A stretch of DNA of 64,000 nucleotides, from NCBI GenBank assembly GCA_947179155.2, contig OX359282.1:25644221-25708220 (forward strand), written 5' to 3'. Position numbers and translations under genes: made by a program. Of the stretch, positions 24,386 to 38,645 are shown piece after piece; position 1 is the first letter of the stretch, and each line of letters starts with the position of its first letter. The DNA is from Hedera helix. Its lineage: Eukaryota; Streptophyta; Magnoliopsida; Apiales; Araliaceae. The notes beneath the pieces were generated by a model that worked only from the letters and a program-made list of their open reading frames with translations, did no database searches and was not told the DNA's origin.

Positions 24386-24815
24386 CACCAGACAGTCGAG
24401 CATAAACAGAAGCAGAAAGAAAGAAGAGAAACAACAGAAGAGAAGAAGCAGGAGAGAGAGTGCGCCACTGCCCCACCAGTCACTCACCCCAGTTCCCACT
24501 TTCAATTTTAAAGTAGTTCCCCAACTCTTTGTATATATTAAATTTGCAGTAAAATTATGGGTGAAATATTTTAGAATTTTTGGAACTTGAAATTGGGTTA
24601 GGTTTTGTTTGAACTACTTTAAGCTTGCTCTTTTATTTTTCTTTGCAATCCAATTTTATGTTGTCTAGTATGTATATATATTGTCACAACTTTGTATGTT
24701 TGGTGAAATTAGTAATGTTGATATTTTTTTTTATTAAATCATTAACCAGCAAAAATGGATGTTCTAAAATTGATAAACTTGGTTTAGGAAAGTTCAAAGA
24801 AAGAGGTCTTTGTTG

Positions 24816-24855
<40 letters not shown>

Positions 24856-26120
24856 GATTTAATGTGAATCTGGATTTGGCTGGTTCCAACATTCCACTGT
24901 TGCAAAATTCTAATTGTAACATGATTCACTTATCTTTCCTATGGGTTTTTAATTAGGAAGAACTTCATATCATCTCTTTAACATTCGAGATAGTGAATTT
25001 TTCTAATATGTAACATGAGTAGTGTTATTTGTATCTTAACTTTGTTGTTGTTCTATTTTTGTTGAGACTATGATGCCATCTCTGAGACACAATCCACTAT
25101 ATATTTCTGACACTGAGGTGTTAATTATAGATACCTACTTACTCAAGTAATCTTCTAAAAATGTTAATGCGTTGGTTAATTATGCATGTACGTGTAAATA
25201 ATTTTACATTTTAATGCCACTCGAGATGTATTCCTCACTTGTGGAACATTTTTATGTTTTAACAGTATGATTAATTGATTTTGAATTAGGAATTGATTGG
25301 TGCTCTTCTCGCATGCTCTCTCATTTGTTTGTTTCCAGTCATGATTAGAGGTGTGCCAAACATCTTCCAACAATCAACTTTGATCAATTATTTACGTACG
25401 TGATTTTTTGTGGTCTTTTATGATTTTTATTTTGTTATACTTTGAATTATATATGCATTTGAACAACTTTGCGAGATATAGATCACAGATATGTGTTTCT
25501 TTCATATATATTTTACGTATTCATTGAGGTCCCTAAATCAAGAATCTAAAAGCTCCCATTGCTCGTACAATATAGTGCTTAGTCCCGTGTAACACTTAAT
25601 ATCTATACATTCGGTTTTAGTAAATGAAGGATAACATTATTTCATCGGAAATGATTCAAATCAAGTTTAAAAAACCAAAAATAAAAGGCATAACTAATTG
25701 ATTAGAAAATAGAATAATATAATATAATATAATTTAAAATAAAATAAAATAAAGTAAAATAATTTAATTTAAATTTAAATATCATAATATATTATATACA
25801 ATAATATAATATAATAAAATCAAAATGAAAGAAAAAAATTTAAAAATACAAATAATATTATATGATATAATTTAAAATATAATAAAATAAAATAAGTTAA
25901 AATAAAATAAAATACTATAATTTAATTTAATTTTAAATATCATATAATATTTTATATAATAATATAATAAAATTAAAATGAAAGAAAAAATAAAAAAATA
26001 CAAATAATTGAATAAGATATAATTAAAAATAAAATTAAATATAATTTAAAATAAAATAAAATAATTTAAAATAGAATAAAATAAAATAATTTAATTTAAT
26101 TTTAAATTACATAGGATATT
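24386..26120 (+). other. CACTA 5' non-coding part
   Basis: Purine-rich leader-like stretch (24405-24460), a TA microsatellite at 24817-24855, then long AT-rich sequence with repeated AATATAATATAATTTAAAATAAA words (25700-26110). No transposase exon recognised here. It is cut at 26120 by the reverse solo LTR. Confidence 0.6.
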
Positions 26121-29100
26121 TGTAACGACCCCAAATCCGGGTTCCTTTAACCCTAGACTTGGTACGTCACGATACATCATCTTCATACACGTTCTATAAC
26201 TAATGCGGAATATATAAACATAAATTGTTTATTCTACAACATTTCCCAAGGTTTCTAACCTTAACTTGCATATATACCTTTAGATTCATAAAAAGGTTTA
26301 CAAAATTACTTACATCATATAACAATTTAGTTATAATGCATAACACTATAATCTTGTCTGTTGCTTCTGTCTCCGTCTCTCCTTGGACATTCGTATTATT
26401 CTGAAATTTGTTATCATGATATAGCAAGAGTGAGCAACGACTTTGCTCAGCAAGTTTAAATACGATAACGATATATCATGATTGAAAGAAAGAATAAGCT
26501 TTTGAATTTTCAACAATATAATAATTGTGAAAGAGTACGAGTCATAATTTCAATAATTGAATGACTAAATTAATTAATGTTGAGTGTCAATAATGACCAT
26601 GAACAAATTTAACTGAACCTTATGGTAATGAAGGTGATCAGCCTTTCATACCTGATGAACACATGCAACAAGCACTATGTGCGAATCAACAATTTAAAGA
26701 GGTGGAATAATTATACAGAATTAAACCATAGCATACTTGAAACGTAACAACTTGAGTTTGAGTTAGGAACTTGAACAATAAAATAATGTATCCTGCTCGA
26801 ATATAAATTGAGTAGGGTTTAGGAAACTTGCCTGTCTGCTCAGCTACAATAAATGTCTAGCTTTAACTAACTGGCTTTGAAAGACCTAACATTAATAAAG
26901 TTGGCTAATAATTAGTACGACGTATTTGTACAACTATACGCTCACTAAGGAACTTATCTACCACACATAAGTATTAACACATAATTTACATCAGTCAAAA
27001 CGATATTATTAACCTTATAAACCCTCAATCAAATTAGGTTAATAATTTAATAATTTAAAAAATAATTTTCTCAAGTGTTAAACACTTATTAAACTATTAA
27101 ACAATTTATTATAATTGTTTAAACAAAAGAGTTAAAAGACATTTTCTTTATTTCATTTAATTACTATTTAACATTAATTAAATAGTAAGTAATTAAATAC
27201 CTTTAGTTATTATTTAATAATAAATAATAACTTACAAGATTTATTTATTATTTAAATTTAATCAAATAATAAATAATTATATTATATTAAAAATAATCAA
27301 ATATCTTTAGTTATTATTTAATAATAAATAATAACTAACTAACTAGATTCATTTATTATTTAAAGTTAATTAAATAATAAAATTATATAGTAAATACTCA
27401 AATATCATTAGTTATTATTACATAATAACTAACTGAATTTATTTATTATTTAAAGTTAATCAAATAACAAATAATTAAATACTCAATCTTAGTTGTCTTT
27501 AATTATTATTTAATAGTAATTAAATAATAATTAATTAATTTATCATCCTTGTTTATTATTTAATATTAATTAAATAATAAACAATTAGTTTAATCATAAA
27601 TTCAGAAGATATAATATTAATCTAACTAGATTAATATTTAACATTTAAATATTAATCCTAAATACTTATTATATTTGAAAAAAATATAATATTAAACTAA
27701 CTAGATTAATATTTACAACATTTAAATATTAATCCTAAATACTTATTATATTTGGAAAATATAATATTAAATACCTAAATATCATTCTTGTATTATCATT
27801 ATTTTTGTTATAATTTTTAATTATTTTTTTAAACATTTAAATTAATTAAAATTAACCAGAATGGCAAAATCGTAAATAAACTGAAAAATCGGACGGATGG
27901 CAATTTCGTAATTAATCAGAAAACCGAACGGAGGGGCAAAATAGTAATTTCGGTCAAATTCTGTTCCTCGCGCATTGCGCGCACCGACAATTCTATGTCC
28001 CAAAACGGTGTCGTTTTAAGGCACCGTAGCTGGCTTCCGCGCATTGCGCGCGGATGAAATTTTTATTCGCCAAAACGACGCCGTTTTGGCTCCGTGTCCG
28101 ACAGTAATAATTGCTTGCGCGCATTGCGCGGAAACCCTCTTTTTTTTTTCTTTCAGCAGATCATGAACAGTGGCTAATTAAATCAAAATTATTCATTCAA
28201 GAAATCTTTAAGTCCTCAATAAAAATCCAAAAAATTTACCAAACACTTAATATCAATTTATAACATGAAAATATAATTTTTCATGATTTAATAGAAAACA
28301 AATTTATAAAAAATTTTACATCACATAAACTACCACAAATCATAACTTTTTGTGTATAACTCCATTTTAAGTGATTCAAACTTTGTTTTTCTCATGATTT
28401 AATGTTCTATAATATTATAACATTAAATCTAAATTTTTATAAAAATTATTTTTGGACATTATTTTGATACTTGATTTAACATCACCAAACACATGTTTTT
28501 AGCATATAAATTATACCAAAATACAAACCAAGCATATTAAACTCAATCATGGCATAAATATTACTACTACATATTATTAACTACATTAATATATTTATAC
28601 ACACATGTTGGTTTATTTAATTTAAAAAAAATAAACTACATTTAAAATAACCATTACCTCATTTTAATGGTTATCCTCATTTTTCTTCCAAAATGGGTTG
28701 TGAAGGTGGATGGCATGAACCAAGAATTTCTTCTCCTTCCTTATCTTTGCTCTCAAATATTTTCTCTCTAATTTGAAAAGTGAAAGAAGAATAAATGACT
28801 AACAATTCTCTCTCTCTAATGACTTAAGTCTTCCATAATGTATAGATATATATCTTATATCTATAAAATTTGACCAACACAAGCTAGCTATTGGATGCTT
28901 ACACAAGAAAGCCAACCCATGCCTTAGTTGGTGAGGATTTTGTGGGAAAAGACTCACCAAAAAATTAAAACAAGCAACCTAATCAATAAATAATTAAATA
29001 ATAAAATAACAATCAATCTCACTCTCTTTTTCTCATCCTTGCCGGCAACATCTATCAACTTGTCCCAAAAAGTTTGTCATTTGCTCACTTTTTTTTTTAA

Positions 29101-30474
29101 TAAATAATAGTTTAATTAAGTATTTTTCAAGTGGGCCAATCATTGGGCTTTAATTTAAAATACCAATTGGGCTTCCATTAAATTGTTTGGGCTACTAAAT
29201 TATCAAATTTTATTATTCTCCACTTGGGCTACTAATTAACCCATGTTGGGCTAATTTAATAATTTACACATTAATTATTCAATCCATGATTAAATAAATA
29301 ATTAAATTGAATAAATAATTAAATATTCTAACCCATAAGTATTAAATTACTAAATGGACTAATAAATATTATTATTAATATTTCACATTATTTACATTAA
29401 TTAATAATCATATTAATTAATTTATAAAATTTAATTCACTCATTATATTCAATTTAATTGAATATTTAATTAATGACAACTTGTCAATTATTTTGATATT
29501 AAAACTTTAGAGTGTGTTCGCTAATAATAATATATATAATATATATATATTATTTATACACATTACCTTACCTCGAAAACAATTTCACAATAAATTATGA
29601 AATTAAAATAAATACAATATATAATTTAATATATATTATTTAGGCCATAAATTAAATTATTTAATACATTTACATTAAATAATTCATCAATTATGGAAAT
29701 AATTCCATTTACCCGAAAATACATTGAAATAATAATATATTTACTCAATTTCTTATTTAAATAATTTATTTAATTATTTAATTAATATTACACAAATAAT
29801 TGCATAATTAAATTTCTCACTCTCATAAATCATTTACAATGATTTATTTAATTATAGAATATATTCATTTAATATATTCAATTACTATTTAAAATTACTT
29901 AATTAATTTAATCCCTTCATATATATGAAATTAAATGTTGTACATATCTTACAATTACTAATCTCCCTTAATTATTTCAACTATTTTATATAATTTATAA
30001 TTATATAATTTACATAATTATTCCTCACAAATAATTTATCAACAATTTGCATAATTGTTGATTAATGAATGAATTAATTCCACAATAAACCTTTTAATTC
30101 AAATTCGGATCAATTTAATATTAATCTATCTATTTATCACAATTTAATTAACCATTAAATTATGTTTACTAAATGTGCACGCATATATATATTCATATAA
30201 ATACATATTTAATTTACACGCAACCACGTCGCATAATTACATAACTCCACTAATTAATTCTCTTAATTTAATTAGACTTGTTGTTAGTCAAGTTTATTGA
30301 ATTATCACTTTACTTGCTAACTTATCAAAAATTTTGATATCACCATATCTAAGTTAGTCCGTTAAATTTAATTTGGACCTCTATTTATCTATCACTACTA
30401 GGTTATCAAATTCCAACCTTTATTAAATATTAAATATTTTATTTCTAATTCATTTAAATATCCGGGATATTACA
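26121..30474 (-). mobile_element. Solo LTR (4354 bp), minus strand, same family as LTR B
   Basis: On the plus strand it starts TGTAACGACCCCAAATCCGG and ends CGGGATATTACA; flanks are the perfect 5-bp duplication ATATT (26116-26120 and 30475-30479). Its left edge is the reverse complement of the 3' end of LTR B (47488-47516, GAACCCGGATTTGGGG). It shares with B the GC-rich palindrome cluster (27965-28130 here) and the array of ATTATTTAATTA/TTAAATAATAA palindromes (about 27050-27790 here). No coding region. Confidence 0.9.
27965..28130 (-). repeat. GC-rich palindrome cluster in the reverse LTR
   Basis: Three CGCGCATTGCGCG units alternate with two AAAACG(N3-5)CGTTTT palindromes (CAAAACGGTGTCGTTTT and CCAAAACGACGCCGTTTTGG). 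It is the counterpart of 45172-45365 in LTR B, in an otherwise AT-rich LTR. Confidence 0.85.
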
Positions 30475-30479
30475 ATATT

Positions 30480-31124
30480 TGATGTAATAATATAATATAA
30501 TAAATTATAACATGTACCAAATTCTCATAATAGTTAAGACTACTGCATGTATAAGATCATATTCAACATAGAAACTTGTTTAAATTATATCGACAGAGAT
30601 CTCATTCTAACGGTCTCTATCAATGTATATGATCACATTCAACATAGAATGAGGTCTCCATCAATGATATAATTTAAAATAATGTGATCATATTCAGCTT
30701 AGAAACTCATTCAAAATTCACTTATTATGAGTGAATTTTGAATAATCCCCAATTAGGACTATTATTGTATGTCAAGCTTCCACTTAGGTTGGTGTCAAAG
30801 ACTGTAGCAAATGTATCCGTTTGTTCTAAAAAAAAATTGGTTTGTTTATCTTCTATTGTTCTCCGGGTGCATACTTAGACTGTACAAATTATAGTCTATT
30901 TTATGTACTTGGAGACCGGTGAGAGATGCTGCAGAAATTTCAGCGAACAACAGATGCATTTGTTTGAGTCGTTAACATTAGTGGAACTTCGCATACAAGA
31001 ATGTAATAAAAAGTCTGACCGGTGTAATAATGGTGGAGACATAATTAGATAAGAACTATATATTATACCTAAAGATGGCACAATTTAATATAGTAATTGT
31101 TGTCAAAATAGGTACCGTAGTATC
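30480..31124 (+). other. CACTA sequence upstream of the transposase pseudogene
   Basis: Resumes the CACTA element after the solo LTR. It contains short repeated phrases (GATCATATTCAACATAGAA twice, 30558-30660) and no recognisable exon up to the ATG at 31125. Confidence 0.55.
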
Positions 31125-33473
31125 ATGGATTTCTATTCAGGCCGTAGTTGGATGAGACGACGAAAGTCAAGTGCCCAGATAGGTGCTACAACTGAATTTA
31201 GAACTGGTTGCCAAGTGTTTCTGGATTATGCATATAGTCACCCGAAATATGTCAATGGTCAGAACAAGATAAGATGCCCTTGCTTGAAGTGTAAGAATAC
31301 AAATTATATGGACAGATACATGGTCAATTATCATTTACTTGTTTTTGAGTTTATGAGAAATTACGAAGAATGTTGGTGGGCACATGGGCAGAGAAGAGAT
31401 AGTGGCTACACACAAGTACATACTCCAGACAGTAGTACCCATCGTATGAATGATGTGGTGCATGATATTGCAGGCCCTGATTTTGATTGGGAACAAGACA
31501 AAGAACAACATATGAATTATGATGTCAAAGCGTTCTTTAAGTTATTAGACGAGGGTAGTGAACTGTTGTGGCCTGGTTGCACCAAGTAAACCACAAACCA
31601 CATTGCCCGCATTGGCTATGTTACTTAATATCAAAACTGATCACAACATGAGTCATGAGTGTTTTGAGTCGCTATTGAAGGCCATTAAGAATATGCTGTC
31701 TGATGGTGAAAAGTTGCCCGATAACTACTACTTTGGTAAGAAAATGGTGAATAAGTTGGGTATTGGATACCAAAAGATTGATGCATGTCCGAATGATTGC
31801 ATGTTATTTTATAAGAAAAATGAACAGAAGACAAAGTGCATGTTATACAGTCATGAACGGTTCAAGCCTAATGAAGAGGGTGTGACTACAAAAAAGAAAC
31901 ATATACATTTTAAGATTTTAAGGTACTTTTCAATTACACATCGGCTAAAAATATTGTACATGTCTTCAAGGACAACCGATCATATGACTTGGCATACGAG
32001 ATCTCCAATGAAAGATAGAGAACTTAACCATCCCGTGGATGGGCAGGCTTGGAAAGATTTCAAATTAGCACATCCTGGGTTTACATCAAAAATCAGAAAT
32101 GTTAGGCTTGGATTGTCCACTGATAGTTTCAACCCTTTCGGTCACTCAGCTATTTTGCACTCCTGTTAGCTTGTGATTGTTACTCCGTACAACTTGCCTC
32201 CTTGGATGTGTATGAAATAGCCATATTTGTTTCTTTCACTCATGATTCCTAGTCCCAAGAGTCTTAGAAAGAATCTAGATGCTTACTTGAGACCTCTTAT
32301 AAATAAGTTGAAGGTATTGTGGGAGGACGGAGTACAGACTTGGCATACGAGATCTCCAATGAAAGATAGAGAACTTAACCATCCCGTGGATGGGCAGGCT
32401 TGGAAAGATTTCAAATTAGCACATCCTGGGTTTACATCAAAAATCAGAAATGTTAGGCTTGGATTGTCCACTGATAGTTTCAACCCTTTCGGTCACTCAG
32501 CTATTTTGCACTCCTGTTAGCTTGTGATTGTTACTCCGTACAACTTGCCTCCTTGGATGTGTATGAAATAGCCATATTTGTTTCTTTCACTCATGATTCC
32601 TAGTCCCAAGAGTCTTAGAAAGAATCTAGATGCTTACTTGAGACCTCTTATAAATAAGTTGAAGGTATTGTGGGAGGACGGAGTACAGACTTGGGATGCA
32701 TGTGCCCACAAAAATAAATTTCAACCTTAGGACAGTGCTTATGTGAACTATAAGTGACTTCCCTGCTTATGGTATGTTATCTGGATGGAGTACACAGGGA
32801 AAGTTGGCTTATCCATATTATATAGAGCATGTGAAGTCTTTCAATCTATCAAATCGTTGAAGCCATGCTGGTTTGACTGTCTTCGTCATTTCTTACTGAC
32901 AGATCACCCGTTTCGAAGAAATAGAGAAAACTTTCGGAAAGAAAAATTAGATAATGATATGCCTATACCGTGATTATCAGGGATGGAGAAGCGTGACCCT
33001 GTAACGAGACTGTCGGTCATCCCATTTGGTAAGATTGTTGCCTCAGACATAATCAATGGGTTTGGCAAATCTCATAATTGGGTTTGGAGAAGCATCTTTT
33101 GGGAACTGCCTTATTAGTCTACTAATTTGATTGGTCATAATCTAGATGTGATGCATATTAAGAAGAATGTGTTCGACAATATGTTTAACACCATCATAAG
33201 TGTTATAGGGAAGACAAAAGATAATGATAAGATACGGTTGGACATGAATGATAATTTTAAGCGTCCTGGATTAGAACTTTATGAATCTCCTAATGGTAAG
33301 ATGGTCAAACTGCATGCAAGGTACACATTGTCCAAAAAGTAGGTTGAAGATGTGTGCACGTAGATTAAGTCTCTAAAACTACCAGATAGATATGAGTCAA
33401 ATATTGCCAGGTGTGTTACAAGTGGGAAATTGTAAGGGATGAAAAGTTATGACTGTCATGTCTTCATGGAGAG
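31125..33473 (+). pseudogene. CACTA transposase (tnp2 type) pseudogene, N-terminal and central part
   Basis: Begins with a transposase-associated domain (SWMRRRK, CPCLKCKN, around residues 8-60), followed by the tnp2 core signatures LPDNYYFGKKMV, GYQKIDACPNDCMLFY, RNVRLGLSTDSFNPFG and NLPPWMCMK, then NLDVMHIKKNVFDNMFNTI and MKSYDCHVFMES. A frameshift near 31588 separates the first two parts; stops follow at about 32167, 32518, 32971 and 33340. A 351-bp segment is duplicated in tandem (31987-32688). The frame is cut at 33473 by solo LTR A and continues at 47873. In En/Spm elements this protein binds termini and catalyses excision; this copy cannot be functional. Confidence 0.92.
31987..32688 (+). 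repeat. 351-bp tandem duplication inside the transposase pseudogene
   Basis: Units 31987-32337 and 32338-32688 look essentially identical, each starting ACTTGGCATACGAGATCTCC; a further ACTTGG follows at 32689. The period, 117 codons, would preserve the frame, but each unit already carries the stop after ILHSC. Confidence 0.95.
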
Positions 33474-35089
33474 TGTAATGCCCGCAAAATTTTGAATTTC
33501 ATTATAACTAAATTGTGAATTTCTTTATTAATGTAATAAATATTTTATGAACGAATTTAAAGTTTGGTGTGACTAATTAGTAAATTATTACATGATGGGA
33601 ATTAAATTAAAGGGAGTCCAACTAATGGGATAATTAAATTAGTGGACTTACTTAATATTAGTAATATCAATAAATTGATAAGATTTGCGGGTTAATTAAA
33701 TATTATATTAAATTGAATATAGCAAATATAATTGAATTATGTAAATTAATTAATAAAATTATTAATTAATGGTATTGGATATTTTAAGTTAGCCCAAATA
33801 TTTGATTTGCACCAACCCCAAGCTTAGTTGCCATTTAATTAACCAATTGGTCCATCAAGTGTTTGACAAACAAAACAAGGAGCAACCCAGCCCAAACCAA
33901 TTCATGAACCAGTAAGAATTAGAGGGTGCCACTGATTTAGGGACAACACCACAGGAAAAAGAAGAAAAAAACAGAGCACGCACAGTTTATGCAAAGCTCA
34001 AGGATTTCAGTTGCTGAAAAAAGAAGGGACATGGCAGACGTAGGGGGGCTATAGAGCCAAATCCTCAGGATTTTGTCCAAGGCTGAGGGAGTATAAGCTC
34101 AGCACATCCATTCTCTTTCTCCTCCCCGTCCATTGTAGAGAGAGAAAGCAGAGAAAGTTGAAACAGAGAACAAAGAGGCAAAAACAGAGAGAAACAAGGA
34201 AAAATAATCAAGAGATTGCTTGAGTGCTTGATCTAGGAAGCTCAAGGAAGGCTCTTCGATGTCCAATACCTTTGTCACATACTTTGGGAGGAAGAGAAAG
34301 CAAGCAACAAGGTCATCAAGGTATTAAACACCTCTAAGTTTCTAGTTTTGTATTTCTATGGCCATGTTTGGTATATTATGTGGTAGAAAGCTAGATTAAG
34401 AGCTCTAAGTGATCACACTCATGCTAGAATAGTAAATATATGTTTTAATGAGCTTATCATGTGTTGTTATGCATAGCTATGTTGGTAAGATTGGAAGAAT
34501 GCATGAAATCATCATTTTCGGAAAAGTCATGCGAGATAGTGTGGTTTAAGGCCTTATAACTCTAAGCTATTCAACTTTTTTGTGTTGGTTATTATTTTTC
34601 CTTGATAGACCTATGAGTTTAAAAGAAAATCCAATTTGAATCACCAAAATATGTGGTGTATACATTTAGTTATGATTTTTCTACCATAACAGTTCACTTT
34701 CTGGCACCGTTGAGAGTAGTTTGATAATTTCCATATTTAATGTGTCTGAAAAATTATTTGAAAAATATCATGATGAAGAGGATCAAGTTAGGAATCCATA
34801 GGATCTGATCTTGCATTATTTGGAGATGCATAACTCATTTTAAAAATGTTTGAAGCAAGGTACCTCCCGGATTGCACAAAACCAGAAAACTTGGAAACCA
34901 TTTTGCAACTTTTCTGAGGCCAAGCATCTTGACGCCTGTTTCTGTGCCTGGTAGGGCGTCTAGACGCCCTCCCCCTCTATTAGTTTCTATTGGGCAGATT
35001 CTGGGTCGGGTCATTTCACAGTTCGGGTCGCGGATAGTTTATTTTAGAAACGGGTATTGTAATAATTGTAAAAATTAATATAACTAACA

Positions 35090-36200
35090 TATGGGACCCA
35101 AATAAAATAATTATTTATTTATTAAATAAATTTAATTAATAGATAAGATAAATAAAAATATTTGAGATAATTAATTATTATTTAATTGGTATTAAATAAT
35201 AGTTAAAGTAACTAGAAATAGTTAGGTAATTATCATAAAATGATAATTTATTAATTATTTGATATTTAAATATATTAAATAAATGTAATAAATTTATTAT
35301 TTAATGGTCATTAAATAATAAATAAGAAGAGTTATGTAATTAATTATTGTTTCATCAATATTAGATGATAATTAAAGAAGAATAAAGTTTGTAAAAGCTT
35401 AATTACTTATTATAAAAAGTAAATATGAATAATTAATTATTATTAAATAATAATTAAAGAGAAATAAAGTTAATAAAATAATTACTTATTATTTAATTAA
35501 CATTAAATAATAAGTGAAGATAATTAATTAATTATTATTAAATAATAATTAAAGAGAAATTAAATAAACTAATTATATATTATTTAATTAGAAATAAAGA
35601 TAATTAATCATTATTTAATTAATATTAAATGATGATTAAGAAAGTGGTAAAATTTATTTAATTATTATTTAACTAACATTAAATAATAATTAAAGAATGG
35701 TTAAAGTTAATAAAGTAATTACTTATTATTTAATTGAGATTAAATAATAAGAAAACGTAATTAATCATTATTCAACATTAAATAATTAAAGAGTAATAAA
35801 AGTAATTAATTAATTATTATTTGATTAAATAATAATTAAAGAAAGATAAGATAAAATAACGTAATTACCTATTATTTAACTTATAATAGGTAAGGATAAT
35901 TAACTAATTATTATTTAATTAAATAATGATTAGAGGGAGGTAGAGATAAGTAATTACTTATTATTTAGTTAATAATAATTAAAGAGATGTAGAGGTAATG
36001 AATTAATTATTATTTAACTAATATTAAATAATAATTAATTAAAGGAAATTGAAATTAATAAGTTAATTATTTATTATGTTATTAAATAATAAATAAGGTA
36101 ATTAATAATAATTAACTATTATTGAATAGTTAAAGTTATTATGTAATTATTTATTATTAAATGATAAAATTGTTTGCTAATTAAATTAATATTTAGAATA
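35090..36200 (+). repeat. AT-rich palindrome array in LTR A
   Basis: Roughly 15 or more degenerate units of the form TTATTATTTAATT-N-ATTAAATAATAATTAA, 60-80 bp apart, each able to form a hairpin. Similar arrays occupy the corresponding part of LTR B (45480-46230) and of the reverse LTR (27050-27790). Confidence 0.85.
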
Positions 36201-36720
36201 ACTAAACAATTATGATAAATTGATTAGTGGTTTAAATAATATGAGATACTTAAATCATTAACCTTAGTTAGGTGAATATTTCATTGAGGTTATATAATGT
36301 GGAATTGTATGATAATCCAAGGTGATTATGTGTTAATAATCTTAAATACTTAAGTGAAACGATTATGTCATGTTCTAATTGTTAGGCCAACATTTTCAAT
36401 GTTAAGTCTTCAAGAGGAATTTAAATTAAGCAAAGTAGACGTAATTCGCGCACCAGAAAAGTTCCTTAACCCTACAGAATTCTATATTATGCAAGTTTTC
36501 GAATTATATATATTGCAACTTTCTTAACTCTAAATTGAGTTACCATTTTTAGTGGTTTAATGTAGAAAAATTATTCCATCTCATAATATCCTTGGCATTC
36601 TTATTTAATTGTATTTCGAACTCTGTTTTCATTATCGAACTGCAAGGTAATTTAAAGTTCTTTAATTCACGAACCGGTTAAAATTAGTCTATACCAATTA
36701 TTCTGGCTAGACGGATAAAT

Positions 36721-37750
36721 ACTATAGTAAAGACTGCCCAAACCGGTAGTTGGTACGGATTTCTAAGACTGATAGAACAATCCTAAATTGGGGAAGATAT
36801 AAGTGTCGGTCACCCGATACAGTCAAAGTTTAATATTATACATACACATGGTGTACAAGAGGCTAATCCCCTCAAGTACGATTGACGATTATAAAAGGGT
36901 CAGTCGAATGACTAATGATGCCTTGGCGTTCACGGTTTATTGGACCACTCAGCAGTCAATAATCAAGTCTTCATGGTTTCATCTAAGTCTTGATTATATT
37001 TTTCAGTTATTAATCAACTCTTCATTTATCCATTTGAGTACTGATTATGTTATTCAGTTTTATCATTGAGCCTAAGTTGTTAGATCAACTTGATTATTAC
37101 TTCAATTTATTCATGATATATTATCTTGTTCATTTAAAACTTGTTGAGCAAGCTAGTTGTTCACCCTTGCTATATCATGAAAACATTTGTAGTTAAACCT
37201 GAAGGTTTGAGTAAAGATAAAGGCAAAGGAAAGATGAAAACTTAATTAAGCAAGATAGCAGTTTGCCTGTTTCATATTTTGTTTGTACATATATGAGGTG
37301 ATGTAACACTATAGTAAAGACTGCCCAAACCGGTAGTTGGTACGGATTTCTAAGACTGATAGAACAATCCTAAATTGGGGAAGATATAAGTGTCGGTCAC
37401 CCGATACAGTCAAAGTTTAATATTATACATACACATGGTGTACAAGAGGCTAATCCCCTCAAGTACGATTGACGGTTATAAAAGGGTCAGTCGAATGACT
37501 AATGATGCCTTGGCGTTCACGGTTTATTGGACCACTCAGCAGTCAATAATCAAGTCTTCATTGTTTCATCTAAGTCTTGATTATATTTTTCAGTTATTAA
37601 TCAACTCTTCATTTATCCATTTGAGTACTGATTATGTTATTCAGTTTTATCATTGAGCCTAAGTTGTTAGATCAACTTGATTATTACTTCAATTTATTCA
37701 TGATATATTATCTTGTTCATTTAAAACTTGCTGAGCAAGCTAGTTGTTCA
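36721..37750 (+). repeat. 587-bp tandem duplication in LTR A, second unit split by LTR B
   Basis: Unit 1 is 36721-37307. Unit 2 starts at 37308 and continues to 37750, then resumes at 47522 (CCCTTGCTATATCATG) to about 47665. Few differences are visible (for example GACGATTAT/GACGGTTAT). Unit 1 keeps the uninterrupted target GTTGTTCACCCTTGC at about 37153-37167, an in-cis empty-site control for the LTR B insertion. Confidence 0.93.
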
Positions 37751-38645
37751 TGTAATGACCACGAATTTTATTATACATTGTAATTATAATTAATATATAA
37801 TTAGCAATGAATTTAAAATTTTTGTACTAATAAATTGTGCATTAGATAATAAAATAGATGTACTTGTTTGTGCGTATATTTAATTAAAGAATTAAAGCAA
37901 GGGTATTGTAAGACCCCGAATTTTATGAAATATAAAATTTAATTTTTCTTCATATATATTTTTTCATGAAACAGTAAGTGGTTAAATTGATAAAATTGAA
38001 AGTTAAGGATGTTATGTGCAAATTTTATTTTGTCGGACAATATTCTTTTTGTCGGGGAATATTCGTTTTGTCGGGGAATATTCGGGCCGTACGACGGCGC
38101 CGAAATAACTAATTATTGGTGGAGCCCACAACGGAATAATTGTCGGATATAGAAAACGACAGAAGTAACCTTTTTAAATAAAAATAGTCAACGGTGTTAA
38201 CTGTTAAAATACCGGTGATAAAAGAATAGTAGCATACGGTAATTTATGGTATTTTCTGTAGCACACGGTACTCTACAGTAGCACGCAGTATTGCACAGTG
38301 TCTCATATTATTGGCCTGATAATTGACACCGTAATTGTTACGCATCATTTCATCAATAATTGTCACTGCATAATATTTTATGTTATCAATTCAATAATTG
38401 TTGTTACACAGTATTTTGCATTATTGATTTAATAATTGTCATTACACTGTATTTTATATTATTGAGTCAATAATTGTTGCTGCACTGTTTTTAAAATTAT
38501 TGAACCTAATAATTGTCACAGTTGCAAATATACTGTAATTTATATTATTAAATTAATAATAATCTGTAACGTGTTTATTACATTATTGTTGTAGCATTAT
38601 TTTATTTTATATGTTGGACCCACAGGAAAAATAAAAATTTTTATT

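Noticed and set aside
24291..24476. Minus-strand frame with a Leu/Phe-rich stretch, possible signal peptide
   Set aside because: Lies in the CACTA subterminal region and purine-rich leader; antisense of GA-rich sequence gives the hydrophobic run.
36803..37656. Two near-identical 88-codon frames at 36803-37069 and 37390-37656
   Set aside because: They are the same stretch of LTR A repeated by the 587-bp tandem duplication; no domain, and the sequence is LTR U5-like.
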